The notes under the pieces are model-generated. The model had not been told where the DNA came from, made no database searches, and was given only the letters and a program-made list of their open reading frames with translations. The position numbers and the translations under genes were made by a program. From Microbispora rosea subsp. aerata (GTDB taxonomy: Bacteria > Actinomycetota > Actinomycetes > Streptosporangiales > Streptosporangiaceae), in contig NZ_BMPY01000013.1 in the NCBI RefSeq assembly GCF_014647835.1, positions 62,001 to 126,000 of the forward strand: DNA of 64,000 nucleotides, in the 5' to 3' direction. Position 1 is the stretch's first letter. Each line of letters starts with the position of its first letter. Shown piece after piece: positions 44,475 through 53,957 of this stretch.

Positions 44475-45914
44475 ATGGCGCGAATAAGCACCGACATTCC
44501 CGCGCGGATGGATCGGCTCCCCTGGGCCCGCTGGCACTGGCTCGTGCTCATCGGACTCGGCACCGTCTGGATCCTCGACGGGCTCGAAGTGACCATCGTC
44601 GGGGTGCTCGGCCCCCGGCTCACGGACCCGGGCAGCGGGCTGGGGCTCACCGAGAGCGAGGTCGGGATCGCCGCCGGCGTGTACGTCGCGGGAGCCTGCC
44701 TCGGCGCTCTCGTCTTCGGCCACCTGACGGACCGGTTCGGGCGCAAGAAGCTCTTCCTGGCGACGCTCGCGCTCTACCTGGCCGCCACGGTGGCCACGGC
44801 CTTCTCGCACGACGCCTGGTACTTCTTTCTCTGCCGGTTCTTCACCGGCGCCGGCATCGGGGGCGAGTACGCCGCGATCAACTCGGCGATCGACGAGCTG
44901 ATCCCGGCCCGCGTGCGGGGCACGGTCGACCTGGTGGTGAACGGCTCCTTCTGGCTGGGCACCGCGCTGGGCGCGCTCATCGCGATCCCGGCGCTGGACA
45001 CGAGCCTGGTGCCGGTGGGTCTCGGCTGGCGTCTGCTGTTCGGTCTGGGCGCCGTTCTCGGGGTGGGGATCCTGCTGGTCCGCCGTACGGTGCCGGAGAG
45101 CCCGCGCTGGCTGTTCATTCACGGCCGTGAACGCGAGGCCGAAGAGATCGTCGCCGGGATCGAGAGGAAGGTCCGCGAGGAGAGCGGCAAGACGCTCGAA
45201 CCGCCTCGCGGCGAGATCAGGATCAACCAGCGCAGGCACACCCCGTTGACCGAGGTGGCGGCCACGCTGCTGCGCCGCTATCCCAAGCGCACCGTCGTGG
45301 GCCTGTCGCTCTTCGTCGGGCAGGCGTTCCTCTACAACTCGATCTTCTTCACGTACGCCCTGGTGCTGTCGAGGTTCTTCCGGGTGCCCGACGGCGGCAC
45401 GCCGTGGTATCTCGTCCCGATCGCGATCGGGAACTTCCTCGGCCCGGTCCTGCTCGGCCGGTTCTTCGACACGGTCGGTCGCCGGACGATGATCGCGGGC
45501 ACCTACGTGCTGACGGGCCTGCTCCTGCTGGGCACCGCCGCGTTGTTCGACGCGGGCGTGCTGACCCCGGTGACCCTCACCGCCTGCTGGATGGTGGTGT
45601 TCTTCTTCGCCTCGGCGGGGGCGAGCAGCGCCTACCTGACGGTCTCGGAGATCTTCCCGATGGAGACCAGAGCGCTGGCGATCGCGTTGTTCTACGCGGT
45701 CGGCACCGGGCTCGGCGGCATCATCGGACCCGTGCTGTTCGGCCGCCTGGTGGAGAGCGGGGTCGTGGGCAACGTCGTCACCGGCTATGTCATCGGCGCC
45801 GTCCTGATGATGGCGGCCGGGCTGGTGCAGTGGTTCATGGGCGTGGAGGCGGCGCGGCGCTCGCTGGAGGACATCGCCGCCCCGCTCAGCGCCGAGCAGC
45901 GCCAGATGGTCTGA
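44475..45914 (+). CDS. MFS transporter (sugar porter/SV2-like)
   Basis: The 479-residue protein has about 12 membrane spans, motif A GHLTDRFGRKKLF between spans 2 and 3, CRFFTGAGIGGEYAAINSAIDELIP in span 4-5 and its C-half counterpart GRFFDTVGRRTMI. A ~70-residue cytoplasmic loop separates the two halves. The length and VPESPRWL motif place it with metabolite:H+ symporters, but the substrate is unclear. AGAAGGGG precedes ATG 44475. It stands alone. Confidence 0.92.
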   Translation: MARISTDIPARMDRLPWARWHWLVLIGLGTVWILDGLEVTIVGVLGPRLTDPGSGLGLTESEVGIAAGVYVAGACLGALVFGHLTDRFGRKKLFLATLALYLAATVATAFSHDAWYFFLCRFFTGAGIGGEYAAINSAIDELIPARVRGTVDLVVNGSFWLGTALGALIAIPALDTSLVPVGLGWRLLFGLGAVLGVGILLVRRTVPESPRWLFIHGREREAEEIVAGIERKVREESGKTLEPPRGEIRINQRRHTPLTEVAATLLRRYPKRTVVGLSLFVGQAFLYNSIFFTYALVLSRFFRVPDGGTPWYLVPIAIGNFLGPVLLGRFFDTVGRRTMIAGTYVLTGLLLLGTAALFDAGVLTPVTLTACWMVVFFFASAGASSAYLTVSEIFPMETRALAIALFYAVGTGLGGIIGPVLFGRLVESGVVGNVVTGYVIGAVLMMAAGLVQWFMGVEAARRSLEDIAAPLSAEQRQMV

Positions 45915-45996
45915 CCCGCCCTTCCCGTACGGCCCGCATCTGGCGGGGTGAGCCGGGCGGGGTGTCACATGCCACTCTTGGGTATCAACCCCATCA

Positions 45997-46017
45997 GATG
46001 CGCACATAAGGCGCATC
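45997..46017. promoter_or_regulatory. 7-bp inverted repeat upstream of the small basic protein gene
   Basis: GATGCGC-acataag-GCGCATC lies 21 nt before the ATG of the 43-aa gene; it could be an operator or a 5'-leader hairpin. Confidence 0.35.
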
Positions 46018-46037
46018 CTCGTACATTCGGGGGAATC

Positions 46038-46169
46038 ATGGCTGACGACGCTCAGAAGAAGAAGCCCGCGAAGTCCACCGGCAAGGCGAAGCGGATGGCC
46101 ATCAAGGAAGCCCGCTCGGCGAAGCAGGCGAAGAAGGCCAGCCGCGCCGCCGAGGGCGAGAGCGAGTGA
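46038..46169 (+). CDS. 43-aa Lys/Ala-rich basic protein
   Basis: The product (MADDAQKKKPAKSTGKAKRM and onward) is highly charged and rich in Lys and Ala, probably helical or disordered. ATG 46038 is preceded by CGGGGGAAT. The coding pattern and separate ribosome-binding site favour a true small gene. A nucleic-acid-binding role is only suggested by the charge. Confidence 0.55.
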   Translation: MADDAQKKKPAKSTGKAKRMAIKEARSAKQAKKASRAAEGESE

Positions 46170-46355
46170 CGCCCGCACCGACGGTGCCACCATGATCCGG
46201 GCCGGGCCCGCACCGGGCCCGGCCATCCCCCACACAGCCGTTCCCCGCCGCCCCGTCCCATCGGCCGTACGGCACCGGGGATATGACATTTGTCCTGGGC
46301 AGAACGGGATCGTCCCCACTACGCCGCACCGCGCGCGATCAGGCAGAGTTGAGGC

Positions 46356-46859
46356 GTGGACACCCCGACCCTCCGCCCTCCGCGGCATCGCGTCAGCCGT
46401 ACCGCCATCTGGTATTGGGCGGCGCGGGCCGCGCTCGGCTGGCTCGTCGTCCTGGCGGCCCAGGCTCTGTGGCTCGTGGCCGACCGCGACGGGACCGCCC
46501 TGTCCGTCGACGCCCATGTGATCGGCCTCGTCGTCACCGCCGTCGTCGCCGTGGCGCACGTCGCGATCATGCCGCAGTGGCGTTACCGGGTGCACCGCTG
46601 GGAGGCCACCTCCGCGGCCGTCTTCACGCAGTCGGGCTGGTTCAAGCAGGAGTGGCGCATCGCCCCGGTCTCCCGCATCCAGACCGTGGACAGCGAGCGC
46701 GGCCCGCTGGAGCGGATCTTCCACCTGGCCAACGTCACCGTGACCACCGCCTCCGCCGCCGGCCCGATCAAGGTCAGCGGCCTCGACCGGGACACGGCCC
46801 GGCGCCTGGTCGCCGAGCTCACGGCCTCCGCGCAGGCGACGGCGGGAGACGCCACATGA
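46356..46859 (+). CDS. Bacterial PH (bPH_2/YdbS-like) domain membrane protein, small
   Basis: The 167-residue product has two membrane spans (about 20-40 and 52-72), then one bPH_2 domain (about 78-160: WRYRVHRWEATSAAVFTQSGWFKQEWRIAPVSRIQTVDSERGPLERIFHLANVTVTTAS). It starts with GTG 46356. Its TGA overlaps the ATG of the next gene (ATGA), as with YdbS/YdbT pairs in Bacillus. The function of such pairs is envelope-related at best; the precise role is unknown. Confidence 0.88.
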   Translation: MDTPTLRPPRHRVSRTAIWYWAARAALGWLVVLAAQALWLVADRDGTALSVDAHVIGLVVTAVVAVAHVAIMPQWRYRVHRWEATSAAVFTQSGWFKQEWRIAPVSRIQTVDSERGPLERIFHLANVTVTTASAAGPIKVSGLDRDTARRLVAELTASAQATAGDAT

Positions 46860-48442
46860 TCGTCCCCCTCGTCGAGACGACCTGGCGGCGGCTGAGCGCG
46901 CGCATGCTCGTGATCCATCCGGTCCAGGAGGTCGTGCGCGCCGCACCGGCGCTGCTCGGCCTGCTGGTCGCGGGGACGAGCAGCGGCGGGAAGGGTCACC
47001 TGTGGAGCCTCGCGGGCGTCGGCCTCATGGTCGTGGTCGGCATGCTCCGCTGGTTCACCACGACCTACCGCGTCACCCCCGAGCACGTGCAGGTTCGCCG
47101 CGGCCTGCTGACCCGGAAGGTGGTCACCGTGCCCCGCGACCGGGTCCGTACGGTGGACGTCACCTCCCACGTGCTGCACCGCGTGCTCGGCCTGGCCCGG
47201 GTGGAGGTGGGGACGGGCACGTCGGATCGCAGGCTGGAGGGCAGGCTCAAGCTCGACGCGCTGACCGCCGCCGAGGCCGCCCGCCTGCGCGTGGAGCTGC
47301 TGCACCGCTCCGCCTCCGCTCCCTCCTCCCCCGCCGCCCCCGACGTGGCGTCTCCCGTCGGCGGCGCGCCGGCCGCGGAGACCGAGCTCGCCCGGATGCG
47401 GCCGGAGTGGGTGCGGTTCGGGCCGTTCACGATGTCCGGGCTCGTCGCCGTGGGCGTCATCGCCGGTTTCGTGTCGCGCCTGGTATCGGAGGGCAACGTC
47501 GACATCGGCAGCGTCGGGCCCGTCCAGGACGCCTGGCGGTGGTTCAGGGCGATGTCGCTGCCGCTGGAGATCGCGACGGTGGTGCTCGTGCTGGTGGTGT
47601 TCGTGAGCATCGCCTCCACGCTCGGCTACGTGCTGGCCTTCGGCAACTTCCGGCTGACCCGGCACGCCGAGGGCACCCTGCACGTGACCCGGGGGCTGCT
47701 GACCACCCGGGCCACCACCATCGAGGAGCGGCGGGTGCGCGGGGTCGAGGTCAGCGAGCCGCTGCTGCTGCGCGCCGTACGCGGGGCCCGCCTGGCCGCG
47801 GTCACGACCGGCCTGCGCGCGGTGCAGGGCGCCCAGCGCGGCGGGTCGATGCTGCTGCCGCCCGCACCGCGTGCGGAGGTCGTGTCGGTGGCCCGGCTCG
47901 TGCTTCCCCGTGTCTCCCACGCCGCGGGCGTCTCGCCGGTCACCACGGATCTGACCGCGCACGGCCCGGCCGCGCTGCGCCGCAGGTTCACCCGGGCGTA
48001 CGGCGTGCACGCGCTGGTGCTGGCCGCGCTGCTCGCGCTGTGGGCGTGGGCGGGGCTGCCCTCGTGGGCGTGGCTCACGGTCGCCGCCCTGCTGCCGCTG
48101 ACGGCCCTGCTGGCCGCCGACCGCTACCGCTCGCTGGGTCACGCGCTGACGTCCGGCCACCTGGTCACCCGCTGGGGCTCTCTCGTACGCCGCCGGGTGG
48201 CGCTGGAGTGCGACGGCGTCATCGGCTGGAACATCGAGCGGTCGTTCTTCCAGCGCCGGGCGGGGCTGGTGACGCTGACGGCCACCACGGCGGCGGGCAA
48301 TCAGGGATACAAGGTCCGCGACGTCCCCCTGGCCGAGGCGCTGCGCCTGGCCGCGGGGAGCACCCCCGGCCTGCTCGACCCGTTCCTCGTCGAGGCCCGC
48401 GAACCCGACAGCATGTCGGCCTTATCGCCTAATAGCATGTGA
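46856..48442 (+). CDS. Large bPH_2 (YdbT-like) membrane protein
   Basis: The 528-residue partner of the preceding gene has three bPH_2 repeats (about 65-155, 255-340 and 430-510), each introduced by paired membrane spans and marked by the recurring G(L)L(T)R-K/T-VTVPRDRVRTVDV-like strand. This is the normal architecture of YdbT proteins. It is translationally coupled to the small PH protein by ATGA. A stretch of ~30 Ala/Pro/Ser residues (about 150-180) links the first and second modules. Confidence 0.88.
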   Translation: MIVPLVETTWRRLSARMLVIHPVQEVVRAAPALLGLLVAGTSSGGKGHLWSLAGVGLMVVVGMLRWFTTTYRVTPEHVQVRRGLLTRKVVTVPRDRVRTVDVTSHVLHRVLGLARVEVGTGTSDRRLEGRLKLDALTAAEAARLRVELLHRSASAPSSPAAPDVASPVGGAPAAETELARMRPEWVRFGPFTMSGLVAVGVIAGFVSRLVSEGNVDIGSVGPVQDAWRWFRAMSLPLEIATVVLVLVVFVSIASTLGYVLAFGNFRLTRHAEGTLHVTRGLLTTRATTIEERRVRGVEVSEPLLLRAVRGARLAAVTTGLRAVQGAQRGGSMLLPPAPRAEVVSVARLVLPRVSHAAGVSPVTTDLTAHGPAALRRRFTRAYGVHALVLAALLALWAWAGLPSWAWLTVAALLPLTALLAADRYRSLGHALTSGHLVTRWGSLVRRRVALECDGVIGWNIERSFFQRRAGLVTLTATTAAGNQGYKVRDVPLAEALRLAAGSTPGLLDPFLVEAREPDSMSALSPNSM

Positions 48443-48476
48443 CGCCCGATTAGACCGGTTGCCGCCAGGAGTTGGA

Positions 48477-49490
48477 TTGTCCCGCTACGGCCAGATGTTC
48501 GGCCCCGACATCACGTTCCTCGGCGTCGAGCGCTGCGACCTCGACGACCCGGCCGGCTACGCGGACGCCGACGTCGTCATCCTGGGCGCGCCGTTCGACG
48601 GCGGCACCTCCCACCGCCCGGGCGCGCGCTTCGGCCCGAACGCCATCCGCCAGACCTGCTATCTCCCCCACGACGGCTCCCGCCCGAGCCTGGCCCTGCG
48701 CGTGGACGCCCTCAAGGACCTGCGGGTGCTGGACGCCGGGGACGTGGAGACCTACGCCGGGGACATCGAGGGCAGCCTGCGGGCGATCGAGGACGCGGTC
48801 GCGCGGATCGCCGCCTCCGGGGCGATCCCCGTCGTCCTCGGCGGCGACCACACGATCGCCCTGCCCGACGCGACCGGCGTGGCCCGCCACCACGGCTTCG
48901 GCCGCATCTCGATGATCCACTTCGACGCGCACGCCGACACCGGCGACATCGAGTTCGGCCATCTGCACGGCCACGGGCAGCCGATGCGGCGGCTCATCGA
49001 GTCGGGGGCGATCCGGGGCGACCGCTTCCTGCAGATCGGCCTGCGCGGCTACTGGCCCGGGCCGGAGATCCTCGACTGGATGGCCGCGCAGCGCATGCGG
49101 TCGTACGAGATGACCGAGATCGTCGCCAGGGGCCTCGACGAGTGCCTCACCGAGGCGTACGCGATCGCGCTCGACGACTGCGACGGGGTCTACCTGTCGG
49201 TGGACGTGGACGTCTGCGACCCCGGCCACGCCCCGGGCACCGGCACGCCCGAGCCGGGCGGCCTGTCGGCCCGCCAGCTCCTCGACGCCGTACGCCGCAC
49301 CTGTTACGAGCTGCCCGTCGTCGGCCTGGAGATCGTGGAGGTGGCCCCGCCGTACGACCACGCGGACATCACGGCGTATCTCGGCAACCGGGTCGTCCTG
49401 GAGGCGCTGTCGGCGATCGCCCGCCGCCGCAAGGACGCCGCCGAGGGCACCCGCTGGGACCCCAGGCAGCCGCTCCTCGACGGCCGCTGA
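48477..49490 (+). CDS. speB: Agmatinase/ureohydrolase
   Basis: Ureohydrolases cleave guanidino compounds to urea using two Mn ions. The 337-residue product has all metal ligands: His125 in GGDHT, Asp150/His152/Asp154 in HFDAHADTGD, and Asp243/Asp245 in SVDVDVCDPGHAPGTGTPEPGG. The GTGTPEPGG signature is common in agmatinases, but guanidinobutyrase or guanidinopropionase activity cannot be excluded. I chose TTG 48477 because AGGAG lies 6 nt before it; TTG 48459 is an alternative. No other polyamine gene is adjacent. Confidence 0.9.
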   Translation: MSRYGQMFGPDITFLGVERCDLDDPAGYADADVVILGAPFDGGTSHRPGARFGPNAIRQTCYLPHDGSRPSLALRVDALKDLRVLDAGDVETYAGDIEGSLRAIEDAVARIAASGAIPVVLGGDHTIALPDATGVARHHGFGRISMIHFDAHADTGDIEFGHLHGHGQPMRRLIESGAIRGDRFLQIGLRGYWPGPEILDWMAAQRMRSYEMTEIVARGLDECLTEAYAIALDDCDGVYLSVDVDVCDPGHAPGTGTPEPGGLSARQLLDAVRRTCYELPVVGLEIVEVAPPYDHADITAYLGNRVVLEALSAIARRRKDAAEGTRWDPRQPLLDGR

Positions 49491-49502
49491 TCCACCCCGC
49501 CG

Positions 49503-50693
49503 TCACCTGCGTACGGCGGCGACGACCGGCAGCACCGAGACGGCCAGCAGGCCGCCGATCCACAGCATGCTCACCGGCCCGGCGGCGTCGACCAGCAGGC
49601 CGCCGCCGAGGGCGCCGAGGGCGATGGACAGGTTGAACATCGACACATACAGGGACGACGCCGCCTCGGTCGCGGCGGGCGCCGCGTTGAGGACCCAGGT
49701 CTGGAGGGTGACCGGGACGGCCCCGTAGCCCAGGCCCCAGACGACGAGGACCGCGGCGGCCGACCAGGTGGTGTGGTCGACGACCGCGAGGGCGGCCATG
49801 GCCGCGGCGAGGAGCACCCCGATGCCGCACACGGTCTGCCGCAGGCGCCTGGTGATCAGCGCTCCGGCGATGAAGTTGCCGCAGATGCCGGCGGCGCCGA
49901 AGACCAGCAGCAGCACGCCGATCGTGCCGCCCGCCACACCGTCGCTTCGCAAGATGGGCCGGACGAAGGTGTAGGCGGTGAAGTGCCCGGTGATCACCAG
50001 AAAGGTCATGGCGAGGCCGACGCGGAGCAGAGGGTAAGCACGCAGCGTCCGCGGCAGGTCCGCCAAGGTCATCGTGCGTTCGGGCGCCACCTTCGGCATC
50101 ACCACGAGCATGCAGGTCAGCGAGGTCAGGCCGAGAACGCCCACGGCCGCGAACGCGGTCCGCCAGCCGCTGAGGTCGCCGGCCAGGGTGCCCGCGGGGA
50201 CACCGAGGACCGAGGCGGTCTCGACTCCGCCGAAGACGACGGCGGTGGCCCGGGCAACGTGCCGCTCGGGCACCAGGCGCAGGGCGATGCCGCCGGCCAA
50301 GGACCAGAAGCCGCCGACGCTGACGCCGATCAGGAAGCGGGCGAGCAGCACGACGGCGAAGCTGGAGGCGAAGGCGGAGGCGAGGTTGGCCACGCCCACC
50401 ATCCCGATCAGCAGGGCCAGCACCAGCCGGCGGTCGATCCTGGCGGTGGCCACGGTCACCAGCGGCGCCGCGACGACGGCGACCAGTCCGGGCACGGTGA
50501 CCATGAGCCCGGCGGTGCCCTCGGAGACCTCCAGCGCGGCGGCGACCGGGGTGAGCAGTCCGACGGGCAGCAGTTCCGAGGTCATCAGGGCGAAGATGCC
50601 CAAGGTCACGGCGAAGATCGCGAGCCAGCCCCGGACCGGCGAGGGGCCGGCGTCCCGGGCCGCGTTCGAGTGCGAGACGTCGACGGATGTCAC
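49503..50693 (-). CDS. MFS transporter (DHA1, AraJ-like)
   Basis: The protein (396 residues from GTG 50693, which follows GAAAGG) has about 12 membrane spans and the DHA1-type motifs PAGTLAGDLSGWRTAF and motif A-like TVATARIDRRLVL. It resembles putative sugar or drug efflux proteins such as AraJ. An in-frame ATG at 50717 is possible but lacks a ribosome-binding site. It lies 98 nt downstream of the CMD gene start-to-end order on the same strand (CMD ends at 50791), so both may be one unit controlled by the divergent MocR regulator. Confidence 0.9.
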   Translation of the reverse strand: MTSVDVSHSNAARDAGPSPVRGWLAIFAVTLGIFALMTSELLPVGLLTPVAAALEVSEGTAGLMVTVPGLVAVVAAPLVTVATARIDRRLVLALLIGMVGVANLASAFASSFAVVLLARFLIGVSVGGFWSLAGGIALRLVPERHVARATAVVFGGVETASVLGVPAGTLAGDLSGWRTAFAAVGVLGLTSLTCMLVVMPKVAPERTMTLADLPRTLRAYPLLRVGLAMTFLVITGHFTAYTFVRPILRSDGVAGGTIGVLLLVFGAAGICGNFIAGALITRRLRQTVCGIGVLLAAAMAALAVVDHTTWSAAAVLVVWGLGYGAVPVTLQTWVLNAAPAATEAASSLYVSMFNLSIALGALGGGLLVDAAGPVSMLWIGGLLAVSVLPVVAAVRR

Positions 50694-50790
50694 GGCGTCG
50701 CCTTTCGAGGCAGTCATGAGCACGGGCGGTGACCGGGCGCAGTCGGTCACCGCCCGTGCGTGTGTGGGCGGGATGGGAATGGACTGTGGG

Positions 50791-51243
50791 TTACTCGGTG
50801 CCGGGGGTCTTGCGCGTGGTCACGTTCATCCGGTTCCAGGCGTTGGCGGTGAAGATGACCGCGATGAGCTGGGCGAGCTCCTTGTCGTCGAAATGCCGCG
50901 CGGCCTCGTCGTAGACCTCGTCCTCGACACCGTGGGGCAGCAAGGTCACCGCCTCGGTGAGCGCAAGGGCGGCGCGCTCCCTGGCGGTGTAAAGGCTGGA
51001 CTCCCGCCAGGCGCTGAGCTGGTAGATGCGCGCCTCGCTCTCCCCCGCCCGGCGGGCGTCACCGGTGTGGTAGTCGATGCAGTACGCACACCGGTTGATC
51101 TGGGAGGCACGGATCTGCACCAGCTCGACCAGCACCGGGTCCAGCCCCTCGCGGGCCGCGGCGTCCAGGGCCAGCAACGCCTTGAAGACCTTGGGCGCGA
51201 CAGCCGACATGTTCATGCGTTCGGGAATGGCAACGTTCGTCAT
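50791..51243 (-). CDS. Carboxymuconolactone decarboxylase family (AhpD-like) protein
   Basis: The 150-residue protein has the AhpD-like active-site pattern RCAYCIDYHTGDARRAG with Cys52, Cys55 and His59, typical of peroxidase-related members that reduce or protect against peroxides rather than true decarboxylases. The helices ELVQIRASQIN and LYTARERAALALTEAVTLLP complete the family fold. ATG 51243 diverges from the MocR regulator, which probably controls it. Confidence 0.92.
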   Translation of the reverse strand: MTNVAIPERMNMSAVAPKVFKALLALDAAAREGLDPVLVELVQIRASQINRCAYCIDYHTGDARRAGESEARIYQLSAWRESSLYTARERAALALTEAVTLLPHGVEDEVYDEAARHFDDKELAQLIAVIFTANAWNRMNVTTRKTPGTE

Positions 51244-51331
51244 GCTCCGAACCCTAGGAGCGTGATCGGCCCAAGATATGGTGCATTCCCGTGAGCATTT
51301 CATGGGTCAATTTCCGGCATCGGAGGCGCGG
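51244..51331. promoter_or_regulatory. Divergent control region of mocR-like and CMD genes
   Basis: Both promoters must lie in these 88 bp. GGAGG at 51321-51325 is the ribosome-binding site that selects ATG 51332 for the regulator over two upstream in-frame ATGs. Confidence 0.45.
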
Positions 51332-52732
51332 ATGAGCGGCCCGTCGGCGGAGGGCGGCAGCGACCTGCACCTGGAGCTGACCGGCGACGGCGGCGCGCGC
51401 GTACGGCTCATGCGGGCCCTGCGCGAGGCGATCCGTTCGGGGCGGCTGGCGCCGGGCACCCGGCTGCCGCCCTACCGCGCCCTCGCCCTCGATCTCGGCA
51501 TCGCCCGCAACACCGTCGCCGCCGCGTACGCCGAGCTCGTCGAGGAAGGCTGGCTCACCTCCCGGCAGGGCTCCGGCACGCACGTCGCGCAGCGGGCCAC
51601 CCCCCTCGAACCCGGCCGCCGGCGCTCACCCGAGCGACCGTCGCGCCCGCGCGTCGTCCACGACTTGATGCCCAGCTCGCCCGACGCCTCCGCCTTCCCG
51701 CGCTCGGCCTGGCTCGCCTCCGCCCGCCGGGCGATGACCGCCGCGCCCAGCGACGCGTTCGGCGTCGGCGACCCCCGTGGACGCCCCGAGCTGCGCCGGG
51801 CGCTGGTGGACTACCTCGCGCGCACCAGAGGCGTGCGCACCACGGCCGAGCACATCGTGATCTGCTCGGGTTACGCGCACGGGCTGCGGTTGATGTGCCA
51901 GGTGCTGCGCGGCTCGATCGCCGTCGAGGCGTACGGGCTCGACTTCCATCGCTCCATCCTGGCGGAGGCGGGCCTGACGACCGTGCCTCTCACCGTGGAC
52001 GCCCACGGCGCACGCGTCGAGGACCTGCCGGCCACGGGCGCGAAAGCCGTCCTGCTGACGCCCGCGCATCAGTTCCCCATCGGAGGGGCCCTGCACCCGC
52101 GCCGCCGGGCCGCGGTCGTCGACTGGGCACGTGCCACCGGGGGGCTGCTGCTCGAGGACGACTACGACGGCGAGTTCCGCTACGACCGCGAACCGGTCGG
52201 CGCGGTGCAGAGCCTGGATCCCGACCGCGTCGTCTACTTCGGCTCCACGAGCAAGAGCCTCTCCCCGGCGCTGCGGCTCGGCTGGATGGTGCTGCCCGGC
52301 CACCTCGTGGACGACGTCGTCGCCGCCAAGGGCCCGCGCGAGCTGTCGGTGAGCGTCACCGACCAGCTCACCCTCGCCGACTTCATCACGACCGGCGCGT
52401 ACGACCGCCAGTTGCGCCGCATGCGCGCGGTCTACCGCCGCCGTCGCGACCTGCTCACCGCCACGCTCGCCCAGCGCGCCCCGCACATCACGGTCAGCGG
52501 CATCGCCGCGGGTTTGCACGCCGTCATCGACCTTCCTCCCGGCACCGAGCAGGCCACCCTGCGCGCCGCCCGCCGCCTCGGCGTCGCCCTGGACGGCCTG
52601 GCCCCCTACCGGCACCCCGACAGCACGATGCCGCCACGCGACGGCCTGGTCATCGGGTACGGCACGCCGCCCGAACACGCGATCACCGCCGCGCTTCACG
52701 CCCTCTGCCTCGCCCTCCCCGACCCGCCATAG
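51332..52732 (+). CDS. MocR-type GntR/aminotransferase regulator
   Basis: MocR proteins fuse a GntR winged helix to a fold-type I aminotransferase domain and sense PLP or related ligands. In this 466-residue protein the HTH spans about 12-85 (ARVRLMRALREAIRSGRLAPGTRLPPYRALALDLGIARNTV) and the PLP domain about 110-460, with Schiff-base Lys308 in FGSTSKSLSPALRLGW and LLLEDDYDGEFRYDREPVGA. It is divergent from the CMD-like gene. The SPS linker between domains is Arg/Pro-rich. Confidence 0.93.
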   Translation: MSGPSAEGGSDLHLELTGDGGARVRLMRALREAIRSGRLAPGTRLPPYRALALDLGIARNTVAAAYAELVEEGWLTSRQGSGTHVAQRATPLEPGRRRSPERPSRPRVVHDLMPSSPDASAFPRSAWLASARRAMTAAPSDAFGVGDPRGRPELRRALVDYLARTRGVRTTAEHIVICSGYAHGLRLMCQVLRGSIAVEAYGLDFHRSILAEAGLTTVPLTVDAHGARVEDLPATGAKAVLLTPAHQFPIGGALHPRRRAAVVDWARATGGLLLEDDYDGEFRYDREPVGAVQSLDPDRVVYFGSTSKSLSPALRLGWMVLPGHLVDDVVAAKGPRELSVSVTDQLTLADFITTGAYDRQLRRMRAVYRRRRDLLTATLAQRAPHITVSGIAAGLHAVIDLPPGTEQATLRAARRLGVALDGLAPYRHPDSTMPPRDGLVIGYGTPPEHAITAALHALCLALPDPP

Positions 52733-52849
52733 GGCACGGCGGCCGGACCTCGGGCGATTGCGGAGCGGCCGACACCTGAGGCGGTGGCGGAGCGGCGGAC
52801 ACCGGAAATTTCAGCACATCGGCGGTGGCGGCCTGGTAGGCATGGTCGG

Positions 52850-53872
52850 GTGACCCGATCGAGAACCGCCGCGCTCCTGACTCTGGCCGCCGTGCTTCCC
52901 GCGCTCCTCACGGGCTGTGCGGAGCCGGACTCCGGACCGGCCCGGCCGCAGGCGCGGACCGAGGGCACGTCCGCGGACGCGACGCGCGAGACGACGTCAG
53001 AGACGGCGCGGGAGGCGACGCGGGATGTCGCCCAGGAGACGTCCGGGGAAACGGGGCGAAGAAAGGTCACGGCGCGGCGGGCGGCCACCGTGCCGGTGCG
53101 AGTGCCCGCCGGGGTGACGGCCGGGTACGTCGTGGTCGACGCCGCCACCGGCAAGACGATCGCCTCCCACCGAGTCCACCATCGGTTCCGCTCCGCGTCG
53201 GTGGTGAAGATCCTCATCGCGATCGACTACCTGGAGCGGAACAAGGGGAGGATTCCGGCCGCGGACCTGGCGCTGCTGACCCCCATGCTGCGCGGCAGCG
53301 ACGACGACGCGGCGACGGCCCTGTGGCGGCGCGGCGGCCAGGGTGCGATCGTCCGCCGGATGGCTCACAGAATCGGCCTGACCGAAACCTCTCCACCGCC
53401 CGCGACGAAACCCGGGTTCTGGGGCTACACCGCCATCAGCGCGGCCGACATCTCGCTCGTCTACCGATACCTGTTGCGGCGGGCCGAGCCCCGTGTCCGC
53501 GACTTCGTCCTCGGCAACCTGCGCAAGGCGTCGCAGTGCGCCCGAGACGGCTTCGACCAGTACTTCGGCATTCCCCGCGCCGTCTCCCGCCCCTGGGCGG
53601 TCAAGCAGGGATGGTCCGGGTACGGCGCGGTTCCTCCCGTCAAGTGCACGCGCGCGAAGACGGCGTCGTACCGTATCGGCGCAGTCACAATGGGCGGCAA
53701 CCCGGTTGATTTCGGCCGACCTGTGCTTCACACTACTGGCGTGATCGGCGACCGGCTGATCATGGTGGTGCTCACCCTGCAGCCCTCGGGGGCGTCCTTC
53801 ACCAAGTCGGCCGAGCGGGTGACGAAGCTGGCGCGAGACCTCTATCTCAGCGTCGCCCAGCAGTCCGGTTAG
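52850..53872 (+). CDS. Serine beta-lactamase-fold lipoprotein
   Basis: The 340-residue product has a lipoprotein signal (lipobox LLTGC, Cys23), a ~60-residue disordered linker of Thr/Glu/Arg repeats (TSETAREATRDVAQE) and a class A-like beta-lactamase/PBP-fold domain with the SxxK catalytic pair S117-V-V-K120. The KTG-like box appears as KQGWSG, and the Ser-Asp-Asn element is replaced by SDDDAAT. It resembles the actinobacterial 'serine hydrolase' lipoproteins rather than true beta-lactamases. GTG 52850 is used. It precedes mreB by ~85 bp. Confidence 0.85.
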   Translation: MTRSRTAALLTLAAVLPALLTGCAEPDSGPARPQARTEGTSADATRETTSETAREATRDVAQETSGETGRRKVTARRAATVPVRVPAGVTAGYVVVDAATGKTIASHRVHHRFRSASVVKILIAIDYLERNKGRIPAADLALLTPMLRGSDDDAATALWRRGGQGAIVRRMAHRIGLTETSPPPATKPGFWGYTAISAADISLVYRYLLRRAEPRVRDFVLGNLRKASQCARDGFDQYFGIPRAVSRPWAVKQGWSGYGAVPPVKCTRAKTASYRIGAVTMGGNPVDFGRPVLHTTGVIGDRLIMVVLTLQPSGASFTKSAERVTKLARDLYLSVAQQSG

Positions 53873-53957
53873 TACGGGAGGGGCCGTTCTGTTTAGAGGC
53901 GGGGCCGCCGGGCAGCGATCACGCGTGCTCTCCCTCCTCTCTGAAAGCTGGTCGGCG

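Noticed and set aside
52850-53872. Antibiotic-resistance beta-lactamase
   Set aside because: The SxxK pair is present, but the SDN and KTG boxes are altered and the protein is a lipoprotein with a long linker, typical of wall-associated serine hydrolases.
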